From Aliiroseovarius marinus (lineage in GTDB: Bacteria > Pseudomonadota > Alphaproteobacteria > Rhodobacterales > Rhodobacteraceae), in NCBI RefSeq assembly GCF_004360145.1, contig NZ_ML178718.1, positions 20,172-84,171 of the forward strand: a DNA stretch of 64,000 nucleotides, given 5' to 3'. A program made the translations under genes and the position numbers. Position 1 is the first letter of the stretch. The number at the start of each line of letters is the position of its first letter. This document shows, piece by piece, positions 27,088 to 36,454 of this stretch. The notes beneath the pieces were generated by a model that ran no database searches, had not been told where the DNA came from, and worked only from the letters and a program-made list of their open reading frames with translations.

Positions 27088-28731
27088 ATGGCACGTTACA
27101 TCTTCATCACCGGCGGTGTTGTTTCTTCCTTGGGCAAGGGTCTGACCTCGGCCGCATTGGGTGCGCTGTTGCAGGCGCGCGGCTACACAGTCCGTCTGCG
27201 CAAGCTTGACCCTTATCTGAACGTCGACCCTGGCACGATGAGCCCGTTTGAGCACGGCGAGGTTTTCGTGACCGACGATGGCGCCGAGACCGATCTGGAC
27301 CTTGGCCACTATGAACGCTTCACCGGCGTGGCGGCACGCAACACGGATTCGGTTAGCTCGGGCCGCATCTATACCACCGTGTTGGAAAAAGAGCGCCGCG
27401 GCGACTATCTGGGCAAAACCATTCAGGTGATCCCGCATGTCACCAACGAAATCAAAGACTTCATCGAAATCGGTGACGATGAGGTCGACTTTATGCTGTG
27501 TGAAATCGGCGGCACCGTGGGCGATATCGAAGCCCTGCCCTTCTTTGAAGCGATCCGTCAGTTCAGCCAGGAACGTCCGCGCGGCCAGTGTATTTTCATG
27601 CACTTGACCCTGCTGCCCTATCTGGCTGCTTCGGGCGAACTGAAGACCAAGCCGACGCAGCACAGCGTCAAAGAACTCCGCTCGATCGGCATCGCACCTG
27701 ACGTGCTGGTCTGCCGGTCCGAGCATCCGATTCCCGACAAGGAACGCGCCAAGATCGGTCTGTTCTGTAACGTCCGTCAAGAATCGGTCATCCCGGCCTA
27801 TGACCTGAAGTCGATCTATGAAGCGCCGATGGCCTATCACAATGTGGGTCTGGATCAGGCTGTGCTGGACGCGTTCCAGATTGCTCCTGCTCCGAAACCC
27901 GACCTGAGCCGCTGGGAAGACGTCGAAGACCGCATTCACAACGCCGAGGGCGAAGTGAAGATCGCCGTGGTCGGCAAATACACCCAGCTGGAAGATGCTT
28001 ATAAGTCGATCAAAGAGGCGCTGGTGCATGGCGGCATGGCCAACCGCACCAAGGTGAACCTGCAATGGGTCGATGCAGAACCCTTCGACAAGGAAGACCC
28101 CGCCCCCTATCTGGAAGGCTTCCACGCCATTCTGGTCCCGGGTGGCTTTGGCGAGCGCGGCACCGAGGGCAAGATCAAAGCGGCGCAGTTCGCCCGCGAG
28201 CGTAAAATCCCCTATTTGGGCATCTGTCTGGGCATGCAAATGGCCGTGGTCGAAGCTGCGCGCAACGTAGCCGGCATCACCGATGCGGGATCCGAAGAAT
28301 TTGACCACGAAGCCGGCGAGACCCGTTTCACTCCGGTTGTCTATCACCTGAAGGAATGGGTGCAGGGCAACTACAAGGTGAAGCGCAAAGTGGGTGACGA
28401 TAAAGGCGGCACCATGCGTCTGGGCGCCTATACGGCTGCGCTGACCGAAGGCTCGAAAGTGGCCGACGTCTATGGCTCCAACACGATCGAGGAACGCCAC
28501 CGTCACCGCTACGAGGTCGACACCAAGTATCGCGAGCAGTTGGAAGAGTGCGGGCTGGTCTTCTCGGGCATGTCGCCGGATGGACGTTTGCCGGAAATCG
28601 TTGAGTGGAAAGACCACCCGTGGTTCATCGGCGTGCAGTTCCACCCGGAGCTCAAGTCGAAACCCTTCGACCCGGCGCCACTGTTTGCGGATTTCGTACG
28701 CGCCGCGAAAGACATCGAACGGTTGGTGTAA
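27088..28731 (+). CDS. pyrG: CTP synthase
   Basis: PyrG converts UTP to CTP using ATP and glutamine. The 547 residues contain the N-terminal synthetase domain ([38 protein letters not shown]) and the class I glutamine amidotransferase domain (from about 290) with the nucleophile in GICLGMQ and the catalytic HPE in FHPELKS. The ATG at 27088 gives the canonical start; the frame is open to 27046. A terminator follows. Confidence 0.97.
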   Translation: MARYIFITGGVVSSLGKGLTSAALGALLQARGYTVRLRKLDPYLNVDPGTMSPFEHGEVFVTDDGAETDLDLGHYERFTGVAARNTDSVSSGRIYTTVLEKERRGDYLGKTIQVIPHVTNEIKDFIEIGDDEVDFMLCEIGGTVGDIEALPFFEAIRQFSQERPRGQCIFMHLTLLPYLAASGELKTKPTQHSVKELRSIGIAPDVLVCRSEHPIPDKERAKIGLFCNVRQESVIPAYDLKSIYEAPMAYHNVGLDQAVLDAFQIAPAPKPDLSRWEDVEDRIHNAEGEVKIAVVGKYTQLEDAYKSIKEALVHGGMANRTKVNLQWVDAEPFDKEDPAPYLEGFHAILVPGGFGERGTEGKIKAAQFARERKIPYLGICLGMQMAVVEAARNVAGITDAGSEEFDHEAGETRFTPVVYHLKEWVQGNYKVKRKVGDDKGGTMRLGAYTAALTEGSKVADVYGSNTIEERHRHRYEVDTKYREQLEECGLVFSGMSPDGRLPEIVEWKDHPWFIGVQFHPELKSKPFDPAPLFADFVRAAKDIERLV

Positions 28732-28752
28732 GCCACCTCGAGATTCGGATAC

Positions 28753-28780
28753 GGGCGGGGTTTTCCCCGCCCTTTTCTTT
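28753..28780 (+). terminator. Intrinsic terminator of pyrG
   Basis: An 8-base-pair stem GGGCGGGG/CCCCGCCC (28753-28760 with 28765-28772) with a TTTT loop is followed by TTTTCTTT. Confidence 0.9.
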
Positions 28781-28825
28781 GCGCAATCCGTGATTTAGGC
28801 TTCGTTCCACCATGAAGGAGCCCCC

Positions 28826-29215
28826 ATGTCGCACGCTGACAACATCCGCTGGACCGAAGACGCGCAGCGCGCCATGGGCGTGCTCTTGGTGCGTCTGGCA
28901 CGCGCGGATGCCGACTATGCTCAGACCGAGATCGCCCGGATCGGTCGTCTGTTCGCCCGTCACTATGACTTGACCCCGATTAAAGCCGCAAAACTGCGCG
29001 CCGAATGCGAGGCGCAGGAAAAACAGGCTGGTCCGACCGAGGATCTGGCGAAAGCCGTTCAGGACATGATGCCCTTGGCGCAGCGGGTAAAGATCATCAC
29101 GGCCTTGTGGCAGGTATCCTTGGCCGATGGCGTTTTGCGCGATGAAGAGGCTGATCTGGTCACCCGCGTGGCCGAGGCTTCTGGTGTCCCGCGCGGCGAC
29201 ATTGTTGTGGAATGA
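28826..29215 (+). CDS. TerB-family (tellurite resistance TerB-like) protein, copy 1
   Basis: The 129-residue all-helical protein resembles TerB/DjlA-N domains: AMGVLLVRLARADADYAQTEIARIGRLF followed by a second helical pair with WQVSLADGVLRDEEADLVTRVAEASGV. The acidic repeats LARADADY and SLADGVLRDEE are the metal-binding type signature of the family. Start with AAGGAG six bases upstream. The stop overlaps the next gene by four bases. A similar gene lies at 30250; the two are paralogues with about the same pattern. The family name does not show a tellurite phenotype. Confidence 0.82.
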   Translation: MSHADNIRWTEDAQRAMGVLLVRLARADADYAQTEIARIGRLFARHYDLTPIKAAKLRAECEAQEKQAGPTEDLAKAVQDMMPLAQRVKIITALWQVSLADGVLRDEEADLVTRVAEASGVPRGDIVVE

Positions 29216-29889
29216 AGCCCGCGGCCTTCATTGCTTTCGGTCTCATGGCCACCCCGGCGATGGCCGATCCTATCACCCCCGTTCCCTACGATATTGCCGC
29301 TCAAAACACCTCCGGCTTGATCGATTTCGAGAGCTTCCCTGTTCTGCCCGAGCCGGGCCAAGCCATTGCCGGTGCAATCCACGCCCCCGGAGCCACTTTG
29401 GGGGCCTCACTTGTCGGGCAGAGCATTGGCGCTAGCGGTACATTCACCGTGCTGGGTGGCGTGCCAGCGCACCCTGCGCGCGTGGCGCAGCCCCCGACAA
29501 GCCCGCCTCTGGCCATCGCCTTTCACGCGGGATTTGGCTCGAACGCGGCATTCCCCTTGGGTCCGGACGGATTCGCCCAGCGCTCAGGCCGCGGGGAAGG
29601 CAGTGTGGCGATCAGCTTTAGCGCTCCGATCCGGTCCTTCGCCCTGCGTCTACATCTGGACTATGCCGATCCGCTGGGAAGTCGCTCTGCCCCCGGCCCG
29701 GTGTGGCTAAGCTTCTACGACGCGGACGCCGCGCGGATCCACACAGAGGCGCTGGCGCCCGCGCACGGCGTGCAAAGCTTCGGCTTCCTCAGCACCGCGC
29801 CGATCACGGCAATCACCCTCACCCATCAGGATCCCGGCGGAATTGCGATTGACGACATCCGCTATTCACTGGACAGTCTGACAAACTGA
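29212..29889 (+). CDS. Secreted protein of unknown function
   Basis: The 225-residue product begins with a short signal peptide (MKPAAFIAFGLMATPAMA, 1-18). The mature part is rich in beta-forming and small residues and contains LIDFESFPVLPEPGQAI, SGRGEGSVAISFSAPIRSFALRLHLDY and a final ITLTHQDPGGIAIDDIRYS, a pattern seen in secreted beta-sandwich proteins with an F-x-S-x-x-I-D-D-I ending. There is no C-terminal sorting tail. The ATG overlaps the TerB-like gene by four bases, suggesting co-expression. Confidence 0.75.
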   Translation: MKPAAFIAFGLMATPAMADPITPVPYDIAAQNTSGLIDFESFPVLPEPGQAIAGAIHAPGATLGASLVGQSIGASGTFTVLGGVPAHPARVAQPPTSPPLAIAFHAGFGSNAAFPLGPDGFAQRSGRGEGSVAISFSAPIRSFALRLHLDYADPLGSRSAPGPVWLSFYDADAARIHTEALAPAHGVQSFGFLSTAPITAITLTHQDPGGIAIDDIRYSLDSLTN

Positions 29890-29905
29890 AGAACAGGGGG
29901 CAGGA

Positions 29906-30199
29906 ATGGCCAAAGGATACTGGATTGGTCGCGTCGATGTAGAGAATATCGACCGCTACATGGACTATGTTGCAGCAAATGCTGCACCTTTTGCCGAATA
30001 CGGCGCCAAGTTTCTGGTACGCGGCGGCACGTTTGAAAGCGTTGAAGGGGACGCCCGGTCCCGCAATGTGGTCATCGAGTTTCCCAGCTACCAAGCCGCT
30101 CGCGAATGCTATGACAGCGATGGATACCAAGTCGCCAAGGCAATCCGGGACGAGGTCGCGATCAGCGATCTGATCATCATCGAAGGCTATGACGGATAA
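29906..30199 (+). CDS. DUF1330 domain protein
   Basis: This 97-residue protein matches DUF1330 (dimeric alpha-beta barrel): KGYWIGRVDVENIDRYMDYV, FLVRGGTFESVEG, NVVIEFPSYQAARECYDSDGYQ and SDLIIIEGYDG. The function of the family is not known. It begins 16 bases after the secreted-protein gene, with AGGGGG about 8 bases before the ATG. Confidence 0.88.
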   Translation: MAKGYWIGRVDVENIDRYMDYVAANAAPFAEYGAKFLVRGGTFESVEGDARSRNVVIEFPSYQAARECYDSDGYQVAKAIRDEVAISDLIIIEGYDG

Positions 30200-30249
30200 G
30201 TGAAAGACATTGGGCTTGGATTTCTACGCGCCGCGCCCACATTAGACAA

Positions 30250-30690
30250 ATGCTGAAATCGCTTCTGGACAGATTGACACAACCCGCCCCCCAGCCCCTT
30301 CAGGATGGGGATGCCCGACTGGCCGTAGCGGCCATTCTTGTGCGGCTGGCACGGGCGGATCACGACTATGACGCCAATGAGAAGCGCGCGATTGATCGGA
30401 TTTTGGCGCAGCGGCACAGCCTGTCCGATGCGGATGCGGCAGCGTTGCGCGCCGAGGCTGAAGCGTTGGAGGCGACCGCCCCCGACACGGTCCGGTTCAC
30501 CAACGCCGTGAAGGATGCTGTGCCGTTGGAGGATCGCATTGCCATCCTGGAAGCCGCTTGGTCGGTTGTCCTGACAGACGGAGAACGCGCCTCGGAAGAG
30601 GATGCGCTGATGCGGATGATCCCTCGGTTTCTGGGCATCAGTGACTTGGACAGCAACCTCGCACGCCAGCGGGCCGCAAAGGCGCTGTAG
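30250..30690 (+). CDS. TerB-family protein, copy 2
   Basis: The 146 residues again show the TerB-like pattern: LAVAAILVRLARADHDYDANEKRAIDRIL and a second half with AWSVVLTDGERASEEDALMRMIPRFLGI. Compared with copy 1 it has a 20-residue N-terminal extension (MLKSLLDRLTQPAPQPLQDG). It closes the four-gene run 28826-30690. No terminator is obvious downstream. Confidence 0.82.
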   Translation: MLKSLLDRLTQPAPQPLQDGDARLAVAAILVRLARADHDYDANEKRAIDRILAQRHSLSDADAAALRAEAEALEATAPDTVRFTNAVKDAVPLEDRIAILEAAWSVVLTDGERASEEDALMRMIPRFLGISDLDSNLARQRAAKAL

Positions 30691-30918
30691 CCCCTCATAC
30701 CCCTTCAGATCGTGATTCCCCGCAGAGCGCGCGGCTCTGTGCCAAAACACGTGCGCTCTACCCGATGTTGATCCCTGTGACACAAACCGACATTTCGCAG
30801 CGCGAACCGACCATCCACCCGGATTTACGTAACTTCCCCGTCAATTCGCCGTTGCAATCCGTATGAAATTGCTCCCTACTCGTGCACCACAAAACCTTGT
30901 TTTAAACCGGAACCGCCT

Positions 30919-31722
30919 GTGCCTCGCGATAACTCTGACCAGACCCCTACCGACACTCTGCCGGTGATCGAAATCCGCGACCTGCACAAAAGCTATGGCG
31001 CGTTGGAAGTGCTGAAAGGCGTCGATCTGGTTGCGCCCCGCGGGCATGTCGTGTCGCTGATCGGGTCTTCCGGCTCGGGCAAATCCACCCTTCTGCGTTG
31101 TGCCAACCTGTTGGAAGAAAGTCAGCAGGGCGACATCCGTTTTGAAGGTGAGTCTATCACCTGGAAGGGTCAGGGGCTGAACCGGCACCCTGCCGACCGC
31201 GCGCAGGTCACACGCATCCGCACCAACCTGTCGATGGTGTTCCAGCAGTTCAATCTGTGGTCCCACATGACCATCCTGCAAAACGTGATGGAGGCCCCCG
31301 TCACCGTCCTCGGCCGCAACAAGGCCGAGGTTGAAGAAAAAGCCCGCGAGTATCTGGCGAAGGTCGGCATTGGCGACAAATGCGACGTCTGGCCTGCCCA
31401 GCTGTCGGGTGGCCAACAACAGCGCGCCGCGATCGCCCGGGCGCTGTGCATGGAGCCCAAGGCGCTGTTGTTTGACGAACCGACCTCGGCGCTGGATCCA
31501 GAGCTGGAACAGGAAGTGGTCAAGGTCATCAAAGACCTGGCTGCCGAGGGCCGCACCATGATCATCGTGACCCATGACATGCGCATGGCCCATGATGTTT
31601 CGGACCACGTGGTGTTCCTGCATCAAGGTCTGATCGAAGAAGAAGGCGCGCCCTCTGAGCTGTTCGGCAACCCGAAAAGCGAGCGTCTGAAGCAATTCCT
31701 GTCTCACTCGCAACCCGTGTGA
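30919..31722 (+). CDS. Polar amino-acid ABC transporter, ATP-binding protein
   Basis: The cytoplasmic ATPase of a HisP/GlnQ-type importer. The 267 residues have Walker A GSSGSGKST (about 51-59), the Q-loop FQQFNLWSHMT, the signature LSGGQQQR, Walker B ALLFDEPTSALDP and the H-loop VTHDM. The start is a GTG at 30919; the first 15 residues are weakly conserved. It is the first gene of a four-gene operon (ATPase, binding protein, two permeases). The 228-base gap before it holds no other gene and should contain the promoter. Confidence 0.92.
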   Translation: MPRDNSDQTPTDTLPVIEIRDLHKSYGALEVLKGVDLVAPRGHVVSLIGSSGSGKSTLLRCANLLEESQQGDIRFEGESITWKGQGLNRHPADRAQVTRIRTNLSMVFQQFNLWSHMTILQNVMEAPVTVLGRNKAEVEEKAREYLAKVGIGDKCDVWPAQLSGGQQQRAAIARALCMEPKALLFDEPTSALDPELEQEVVKVIKDLAAEGRTMIIVTHDMRMAHDVSDHVVFLHQGLIEEEGAPSELFGNPKSERLKQFLSHSQPV

Positions 31723-31762
31723 GACCAATTTCTAACCAATAAAAGTAACCTGGGAGTAAATC

Positions 31763-32476
31763 ATGAAAAAACTGATCGTCTCGACGGCGGCACTGGCCCT
31801 GACGGCTAGCTTCGCCATGGCCGCGGACACCGTGCGCCTTGGCACCGAGGGTGCCTATGCACCGTGGAACTTCGTGAACGACGCTGGCGAAATCGACGGC
31901 TTCGAGCGCGAGCTGGGCGACGAGCTGTGCAAGCGCGCCGAGCTGACCTGCGAGTGGGTGAAGAACGAATGGGACACCATCATTCCGAACCTCGTATCGG
32001 GCAACTATGACGCCATCATCGCTGGCATGTCGATCACGGCCGAGCGTGACGAAGTCATCGACTTCACCCAGCCCTACACCCCGCCAGATCCCTCGGCTTA
32101 CGCTGCTATGTCGGCTGACGTAGACCCGGCAGCAGGCGTTGTCGCGGCTCAAGCCACCACCATTCAGGCTGCGTTCGTGGCCGAACAGGGCTGGACCCTG
32201 GTTGAATTCGCAACCCCGGAAGAAACCGTTGCTGCTGTGAAGAACGGCGAAGCTGACGCGGTACTGGCCGACAAATCCTTCCTGGACACCATGGTTGGCG
32301 CTGACGGCCTGGTGATGCTGGAACGCATGGAAGCCATTGGCGGCGGCGTTGGCATGGGGATCCGTGAAAGCGACGGCGACCTGCGCGCCAAGTTCGACGC
32401 AGCCATCCAGTCGATGAAAGACGACGGCACGCTGAACACCATGATCGCCAAATGGGAAGTTTCTTCTCAGTGGTAA
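31763..32476 (+). CDS. Amino-acid ABC transporter, periplasmic substrate-binding protein
   Basis: A family 3 solute-binding protein. The 237 residues start with a signal peptide (MKKLIVSTAALALTASFAMA, 1-20) and show the family signature GTEGAYAPWNFVNDAGEIDGFERELGDELC, then WDTIIPNLVSGNYDAIIAGMSIT and ERDEVIDFTQPY. Two Cys in the ELCKRAELTC region resemble the disulfide of the HisJ/ArgT group, so a basic amino acid or opine-like ligand is the best guess. A strong Shine-Dalgarno (GGGAG) precedes the ATG. Confidence 0.92.
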   Translation: MKKLIVSTAALALTASFAMAADTVRLGTEGAYAPWNFVNDAGEIDGFERELGDELCKRAELTCEWVKNEWDTIIPNLVSGNYDAIIAGMSITAERDEVIDFTQPYTPPDPSAYAAMSADVDPAAGVVAAQATTIQAAFVAEQGWTLVEFATPEETVAAVKNGEADAVLADKSFLDTMVGADGLVMLERMEAIGGGVGMGIRESDGDLRAKFDAAIQSMKDDGTLNTMIAKWEVSSQW

Positions 32477-32544
32477 TGTAATGGCCGGGCCCGTGTGCAC
32501 ATGCGCGCGGGCCTAGCTTTTCTAACGGATAAACTGCACACGCG

Positions 32545-33429
32545 ATGTTTTCCTACTGCACCGATCCTTCCACGCTCGAGGGCTTTAGCTGGCTCAGCTG
32601 CTACCTGACCACAGGCAAGCACATGGCGTTCTATCAGTCCTTCGGGATTGTCTTGGTGCTGTTGGCAATCACCGCGCCGGTGGCCTTGATGTTCGGCTTT
32701 GCAGGCGCAACCGCCGCCCGCTCGCGCATCTGGCCAATCAGCCTTCTGGGCAAGTCGTATACCGCCATCGTGCGGGGCGTACCGGATATTGCGTTCTTCA
32801 TGTTCTTCGTGATCGCGCTGGATCAGGGGTTTGAGTATCTGCGCCACAAGGTGAAGTGCTCGGACTGGTCCGAACCTGTGCGCCAAGGCAACGACTTTGT
32901 GGTCTGTGCTCAGGCCAAACTGCCCCTCTCGACCAGCCCTCAATGGGTGCACGAGACCTATGGCTTTGCGCTGGCGGTTCTGACTTTTGCCATCGTCTTT
33001 GGCGCCTTCGCCGCCAACGTCCTTTTTGGCGCCATGAAAGCCGTCCCCCGCGCGCAGCTTGAAACCGCCGAGGCCTATGGCATGTCGTCGCGCCAGACAT
33101 TCTGGCGCATCATGGTCCCGCAAATGTGGGTCTATGCCCTGCCCGGTCTGTCGAATCTGTGGATGATCCTGATCAAGGCCACGCCGCTTCTGTTCCTTCT
33201 GGGCGTCGAAGACATCGTCTATTGGGCGCGCGAGCTTGGGGCGACCAAGACCGCTAGGTTCTCGGACTATCCGCATGGGAACTGGAACGCCTATTACTTC
33301 GGCGGGCTTCTCGTCTTCTACCTGATGCTCACCTCGATCAGTGAACGCGTCTACAAACGTCTATCCCTGCGCCTGTCCCACGGTCAGGCCACCGCCGCCG
33401 GTGAAGCGCAACGGAAGGCCGCGACATGA
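32545..33429 (+). CDS. Amino-acid ABC transporter, permease (HisQ-like)
   Basis: Inner-membrane permease subunit. The 294-residue protein has about five membrane helices and the cytoplasmic coupling motif EAYGMSSRQTFWRIMVPQMWVYALPGL that contacts the ATPase. Compared with HisQ (about 230 residues) it carries an insertion at about 95-135 with two Cys (105 and 121), probably a periplasmic loop. Its stop overlaps the next permease by four bases. Confidence 0.9.
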   Translation: MFSYCTDPSTLEGFSWLSCYLTTGKHMAFYQSFGIVLVLLAITAPVALMFGFAGATAARSRIWPISLLGKSYTAIVRGVPDIAFFMFFVIALDQGFEYLRHKVKCSDWSEPVRQGNDFVVCAQAKLPLSTSPQWVHETYGFALAVLTFAIVFGAFAANVLFGAMKAVPRAQLETAEAYGMSSRQTFWRIMVPQMWVYALPGLSNLWMILIKATPLLFLLGVEDIVYWARELGATKTARFSDYPHGNWNAYYFGGLLVFYLMLTSISERVYKRLSLRLSHGQATAAGEAQRKAAT

Positions 33430-34232
33430 GCTGCGTTCAGACCATCCAAGACTACGCTTTCCGCTCGATCGGCTTCGGCGAACGCCTGCTGCCGCGCGAC
33501 GACTATACGCTGTGCGAGCATTTCACGCTGATCGGCTCCGGCATGATCTGGAACATCTATTTCGGCCTGATCGCGATCCTGTTTGGCTTCTTCGCCGCCA
33601 CCGGGTTGGCACTGGCCAAGAACAGCAGCTCGGCCCGCGTGCGCAAACCGGCCGAGTTCTTCATCTACGTGTTCCGCGGCTCGCCCTTGTTCATCCAAAT
33701 GTTCTTCGCCTACGCGGTGTTCCTGTCGATCAAGCAGAGCGTCCCGGGCTTTTCGCTGCTAACCTCGGCGTGGCTGGGCGCGGCGATCGTCTTGTTCCTG
33801 AATACCACCGCCTATTCGGCCGAGATCTTCTATGGTGCGCTACAATCGATCCCGAAAGGCGATCTTGAGGCCGCCGACGCCTATGGCATCACCGGTTGGA
33901 CCCGGTTCAAGCGGATCATCTGGCCCTCGATGATGCGTCTGGCATGGCCTGCTTACACGAACGAGGCGATCTTCTTGTTCCACGCCACGGCGCTGGTCTA
34001 TTTCTCGGGCTTCCCGGTCTGGCAGCAACGCGGCGACGCGCTGTATTATGCCAGCTATTTCGCGGACAAGACGTTCAACCCGTTCATCCCCTACCCGATC
34101 CTGGCTTTCTATTTCATCCTGCTGACGCTCGCGGTCATCACGATCTTTGGTCGCATCGGCAAGCGTCTGAACCGGCACCTTCCGCAGGCTGTGGTCCGTC
34201 GCCCCAGCTTCATGCGCACCTTGTTTCGCTGA
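33426..34232 (+). CDS. Amino-acid ABC transporter, permease (HisM-like)
   Basis: Second permease subunit. The 268 residues include an N-terminal extension before the first membrane helix, the VFRGSPLFIQMFFAY region and the coupling motif AADAYGITGWTRFKRIIWPSMMRLAWPAY. It forms a heterodimer with the preceding permease by analogy to HisQM. It is the last gene of the operon. Confidence 0.9.
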   Translation: MSCVQTIQDYAFRSIGFGERLLPRDDYTLCEHFTLIGSGMIWNIYFGLIAILFGFFAATGLALAKNSSSARVRKPAEFFIYVFRGSPLFIQMFFAYAVFLSIKQSVPGFSLLTSAWLGAAIVLFLNTTAYSAEIFYGALQSIPKGDLEAADAYGITGWTRFKRIIWPSMMRLAWPAYTNEAIFLFHATALVYFSGFPVWQQRGDALYYASYFADKTFNPFIPYPILAFYFILLTLAVITIFGRIGKRLNRHLPQAVVRRPSFMRTLFR

Positions 34233-34298
34233 TCATTCATGCAAAATTGCCCTTGCCCCGGCGTCACGGCTCGGGTAGGTCATGTATGACTGCACGAT

Positions 34299-34312
34299 AA
34301 TTTGATCAAATT
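34299..34312. promoter_or_regulatory. 14-base perfect palindrome before the amidotransferase gene
   Basis: AATTTGATCAAATT ends 10 bases before the ATG at 34323. It could be an operator for a dimeric regulator or simply part of the AT-rich translation start region. Confidence 0.3.
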
Positions 34313-34322
34313 TGGGTAGCAC

Positions 34323-34994
34323 ATGAAAATCGGCATTCTGCAAGCAGGCCATTCCCCCGACGAACTGCGCGACAGTGTCGGAGATTATGGCGAGATGTTC
34401 ACCCGTCTGCTCGACGGGCATGGGTTCGACTTCCAGATCTTCTCGGTCGTGGATGGCGAGTTTCCTGCGGGCACGGACGACGCGGATGGCTGGCTGATCA
34501 CCGGATCGAAACATGGCGTTTACGAGGATCACGACTGGATCCCACCGCTGGAAAAACTGATCCGCGACATCCGCGATGCGGGTCAGCCGCTGGTCGGCGT
34601 CTGTTTTGGCCACCAGATCATCGCCCAAGCGCTTGGCGGGAAGGTCGAGAAGTTTGGTGGCGGCTGGTCGATTGGCCGCACCGAATATGACTTTGGCGAT
34701 CACAAGCTGGCCTTGAACGCATGGCATCAGGACCAAGTGATCGACGCGCCCGAAGGTGCCGAAATCATCGCCTCGACTGATTTCTGCGCCAATGCGGCGA
34801 TGATGATCGGCAACAAGATCCTGACCATCCAGCCCCACCCCGAGTTCACCGCCCCGCTTGTCGCGGGTCTGATCGAACATCGCGGGCGCGGCAATGTCCC
34901 TGACGCGCTGCTGGATGCCGCGGAAGACGCGCTGGACACCGGAACAGACAACGCCAAATTCGCGGACCAGATGGCCGCCGTTCTGAAACGGTAG
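34323..34994 (+). CDS. Class I glutamine amidotransferase
   Basis: Stand-alone GATase1 protein of the GMP-synthase-glutaminase-like group. The 223 residues contain the nucleophile elbow GVCFGHQ (Cys near 95), the conserved GGWSIGRTEY and the catalytic His-Glu in IQPHPEF. Such proteins hydrolyse glutamine or gamma-glutamyl compounds; the acceptor is unknown. A terminator follows, so it appears monocistronic. Confidence 0.88.
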   Translation: MKIGILQAGHSPDELRDSVGDYGEMFTRLLDGHGFDFQIFSVVDGEFPAGTDDADGWLITGSKHGVYEDHDWIPPLEKLIRDIRDAGQPLVGVCFGHQIIAQALGGKVEKFGGGWSIGRTEYDFGDHKLALNAWHQDQVIDAPEGAEIIASTDFCANAAMMIGNKILTIQPHPEFTAPLVAGLIEHRGRGNVPDALLDAAEDALDTGTDNAKFADQMAAVLKR

Positions 34995-35017
34995 ATCTCG
35001 GATCCCGGAAGCATCGA

Positions 35018-35045
35018 AAGCCGCGATTAAAACGCGGCTTTTTTG
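35018..35045 (+). terminator. Intrinsic terminator of the amidotransferase gene
   Basis: AAGCCGCG (35018-35025) pairs with CGCGGCTT (35033-35040), followed by a run of T. Confidence 0.88.
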
Positions 35046-35207
35046 CCCTTTCCACCCCGCAGATTCGTAACAACTGCACGACAAATCAGAAAATATAGCT
35101 GCACCCGCAGCACTGAAACTTCTGGCCAGACTCACCTCACTCTTTTATATTTTCCGAAATGAGTTTTCGAAAAAGCCGAAAAGGCCACACTCGAAAGAGG
35201 AGACAGC

Positions 35208-36446
35208 ATGACCCTGGACCAGACCGCAGCACCCGCCGCCCCGAACGTCCATGACGCCGAACCCATCCCCGAAGCCGCCCGCGCCGAGATCGACCGGCTA
35301 CTACAATCGGGCGACCTTTTCCGCTACACTGCACCGGAAGACGCGCCCGTCGCCCTTCTGGAGGCCGAATTCGCCGAGATGATGGGCGCGAAATACGCAC
35401 TGGCTGTGGCCAGCTGCTCGGCCGCGCTGTTTCTGTCTTTGAAAGCCTTGAGCTTGCCGCGTGACACCAAGGTTCTGATCCCCGCCTTCACCTTTGCCGC
35501 CGTGCCCAGCTCGGTCGTGCATGCCGAGTGCAAGCCGGTGCTGGTGGATGTCCAAGCCAACTATCGCATCGACATGGATGATTTTGCCGCCAAACTAACC
35601 CCGGATGTGGGCGCGGTGATCATCAGCCACATGCGTGGGCACACCTCGGACATGGATGCGATCATGCAGCTTTGTGATGCCGCAGAAATCCCCGTGATCG
35701 AAGATGCAGCCCACTCGCTTGGCACCCTGTGGCATGGACGCAAGATCGGCACGATTGGTAAGATCGGCTGTTTCTCGTTCCAGTCCTACAAGATGCTGAA
35801 CGCAGGCGAAGGGGGCATCCTGATCACCGATGACGCCGATCTGGCCGCCCGCGCCGTGATCATGTCCGGCGCCTACGAACACAACTGGAAGAAGCACAAA
35901 ACCCCGCGCGGCGAGAACTCGACCGATCTGGCAGACGCCTTTGCCCGCTGGCAAAACCAACTGCCGCTTTACAACACGCGCCTGTCGAACCTGTCCGCCG
36001 CCGTCATCCGCCCGCAAATTCCCGAGCTAGAGCGCCGCGTGACGGACGGCCTGCGCAACCACGACTATGTGGCGGCGAAGCTGGAAAAAAGCCCGTGGAT
36101 CACCGTCCCCGCGCCGCTAGCGCCGGAAACCCGCGCGCCGGATTCGATCCAGTTCAACCTGGACAATGTCAGCGACGAAGAAACCATCGCCTTTCAAGCA
36201 GCTGCCAAAGCGCGCGGCGTCGGCGTTCAGGTGTTCGGGAAAAGCGAAGACAACGCCCGCGCCTTCTGGAATTGGCAGTTCATCGACGACCAAGGTCCGC
36301 TGCCGCAAACCCGCGCGATGCTGTCCCGCGCCTGCGACACGCGCCTGCCCGTGCGCCTGACCCCGCCCGAGCTGGACTTCATCGCAGACGCCATTGTGGG
36401 CGCCATCGCCGAGGTCAAAGCTCGGAAGTCGGAAACCGCTGCGTAG
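35208..36446 (+). CDS. DegT/DnrJ/EryC1/StrS-family PLP-dependent aminotransferase
   Basis: A fold-type I PLP enzyme of the sugar/aminocyclitol aminotransferase group. The 412 residues show PAFTFAAVPSSVVHAECKPVLVDV, the cofactor-binding EDAAHSLG (Asp166, His169) and the PLP Lys195 in FSFQSYKMLNAGEGG. The family acts on keto-sugars, but no other sugar-pathway gene lies nearby, so the substrate is open. GAGGAGA lies upstream of the ATG. It is convergent with a LysR gene. Confidence 0.88.
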   Translation: MTLDQTAAPAAPNVHDAEPIPEAARAEIDRLLQSGDLFRYTAPEDAPVALLEAEFAEMMGAKYALAVASCSAALFLSLKALSLPRDTKVLIPAFTFAAVPSSVVHAECKPVLVDVQANYRIDMDDFAAKLTPDVGAVIISHMRGHTSDMDAIMQLCDAAEIPVIEDAAHSLGTLWHGRKIGTIGKIGCFSFQSYKMLNAGEGGILITDDADLAARAVIMSGAYEHNWKKHKTPRGENSTDLADAFARWQNQLPLYNTRLSNLSAAVIRPQIPELERRVTDGLRNHDYVAAKLEKSPWITVPAPLAPETRAPDSIQFNLDNVSDEETIAFQAAAKARGVGVQVFGKSEDNARAFWNWQFIDDQGPLPQTRAMLSRACDTRLPVRLTPPELDFIADAIVGAIAEVKARKSETAA

Positions 36447-36454
36447 GATTGCAC

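Noticed and set aside
27043..28644. 533-residue minus-strand open frame
   Set aside because: Exactly antisense to pyrG.
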